Positions 63,607-64,000 of a stretch of DNA of 64,000 bases are shown one piece after another (within the stretch, counting starts at the first letter, position 1; every line of letters starts with the position of its first letter). The position numbers and the translations under genes were made by a program. The notes below the pieces were generated by a model. That model was not told where the DNA came from, ran no database searches, and saw only the letters and a program-made list of their open reading frames with translations. The stretch spans positions 124,001 to 188,000 of the forward strand of contig NZ_VDCS01000002.1 in the NCBI RefSeq assembly GCF_006265225.1, written 5' to 3'. The stretch is from Allotamlana fucoidanivorans. Lineage in GTDB: Bacteria > Bacteroidota > Bacteroidia > Flavobacteriales > Flavobacteriaceae.

Positions 63607-63995
63607 ATTAAAGCAAAGGTAAAGGTTAAATACATGCATAAATTGGCAAATAAATAAATTTCCCATTTTAGAAAAATAAAATTCCAATCGAAATGCGCAT
63701 TATAAATATCATAGAACACCAAAGGCGTTATAATGAGCCACCAAATAAAGATAGCCGCACTAATATAAAAATTTAATGACTTGTAGAAGGTAAGTATCTT
63801 GTCACTCTGTAAAACTTCAATAAAGTAAAACATGGTACACAAAAAAATAATAACAGCACCTAAAACACTTATAATTGGAAAAAACTGCTTAAAAAAAGCC
63901 TCCCAGTGCCATATTATATAAATTACTGAAAACCCTAAAAATATGCATCCCGCATATTTTAGTATTTGCTTAAAACGTTTTTTCTGGAGTATCAT
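63582..63995 (-). CDS. Membrane protein upstream of the histidine kinase (possibly partial)
   Basis: The 137-residue frame encodes four hydrophobic segments (about 14-28, 38-60, 72-94 and 110-132) with few loops. ATG is at 63995-63993, but no in-frame stop is seen between it and the window edge, so a longer protein cannot be excluded. Its end overlaps the kinase start by 25 bases, so the two are translated together. It may be a membrane sensor partner of the kinase. I do not recognise a family. Confidence 0.65.
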   Translation of the reverse strand: MILQKKRFKQILKYAGCIFLGFSVIYIIWHWEAFFKQFFPIISVLGAVIIFLCTMFYFIEVLQSDKILTFYKSLNFYISAAIFIWWLIITPLVFYDIYNAHFDWNFIFLKWEIYLFANLCMYLTFTFALIWCKPQNE

Positions 63996-64000
63996 GTAAT

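Noticed and set aside
62782..63687. Longer start (63687) for the histidine kinase
   Set aside because: It would lie about 105 bases into the preceding membrane-protein gene, and the added residues look like out-of-frame sequence.
1..64000. CRISPR arrays, tRNA genes, insertion sequences, phage genes
   Set aside because: None seen: no regularly spaced repeats, no tRNA-like cloverleaf, and no transposase, integrase or phage structural motif among the reading frames.

Overview
The window looks like a chromosomal segment of a marine-type member of the Flavobacteriaceae (Bacteroidota). The evidence is a low-GC genome, TTTG-N19-TAnnTTTG promoters, a type IX secretion sorting tail (44543-45172), DUF4834/YfhO/DUF3667 genes, an ECF sigma factor, an HU-related protein beside a polysaccharide locus, and many lineage-typical lipoproteins. 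I saw no transposase, tRNA, rRNA or CRISPR array.

Region 1 (1-13700, all +) is a surface-polysaccharide operon of very tightly packed genes, many overlapping by 1-4 bases. It holds the end of a UDP-sugar epimerase, a UDP-sugar dehydrogenase, a Wzx-type flippase, a PP-loop protein, a pyruvyl-transferase-like enzyme, four glycosyltransferases, a GINT1-like beta-propeller protein, an EpsG/Wzy-like polymerase and AsnB. A beta-helix lipoprotein (13747-15735, -) and an HU-related DNA-binding protein (16471-16854) separate it from region 2.

Region 2 (17327-31796) continues the polysaccharide theme. It has a GT4 glycosyltransferase, a PglC-like initiating phosphoglycosyl transferase, a PglD-like acetyltransferase, and then an unusual block: an FAD/NAD(P)-binding domain fused to a FemAB/BioF2-like acyltransferase domain, followed by four stand-alone paralogues of that acyltransferase. 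Next come two SGNH-hydrolase-like membrane proteins on opposite strands flanking a JmjC/cupin_8 oxygenase, and an MBOAT O-acyltransferase. The genes suggest a polymer decorated with acyl or aminoacyl groups. Export genes (Wza/Wzc) are not in the window.

Region 3 (31945-45172) is mostly housekeeping: an Lrp regulator, an M14 carboxypeptidase divergent from an XRE regulator across an operator-rich spacer, an MBL hydrolase, Bcp, an endonuclease III without its iron-sulfur cysteines, an ECF sigma factor with a small protein downstream, UvrA, a DUF3667 protein and a T9SS cargo protein. Two paralogous secreted proteins with an FPDG-FDFN motif (43806 and 45394) each have a sigma-54-like promoter.

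Region 4 (46718-64000) contains a DUF4834-YfhO-glycosyltransferase-flippase operon, an outer-membrane-type protein, a GNAT protein, a serine-palmitoyltransferase-like enzyme next to a cysteine-synthase-like enzyme (a candidate sulfonolipid pair), an oligopeptidase, YbaB, PanB, an RluA-type pseudouridine synthase, an aldehyde dehydrogenase, and a histidine kinase preceded by a membrane protein at the window edge.
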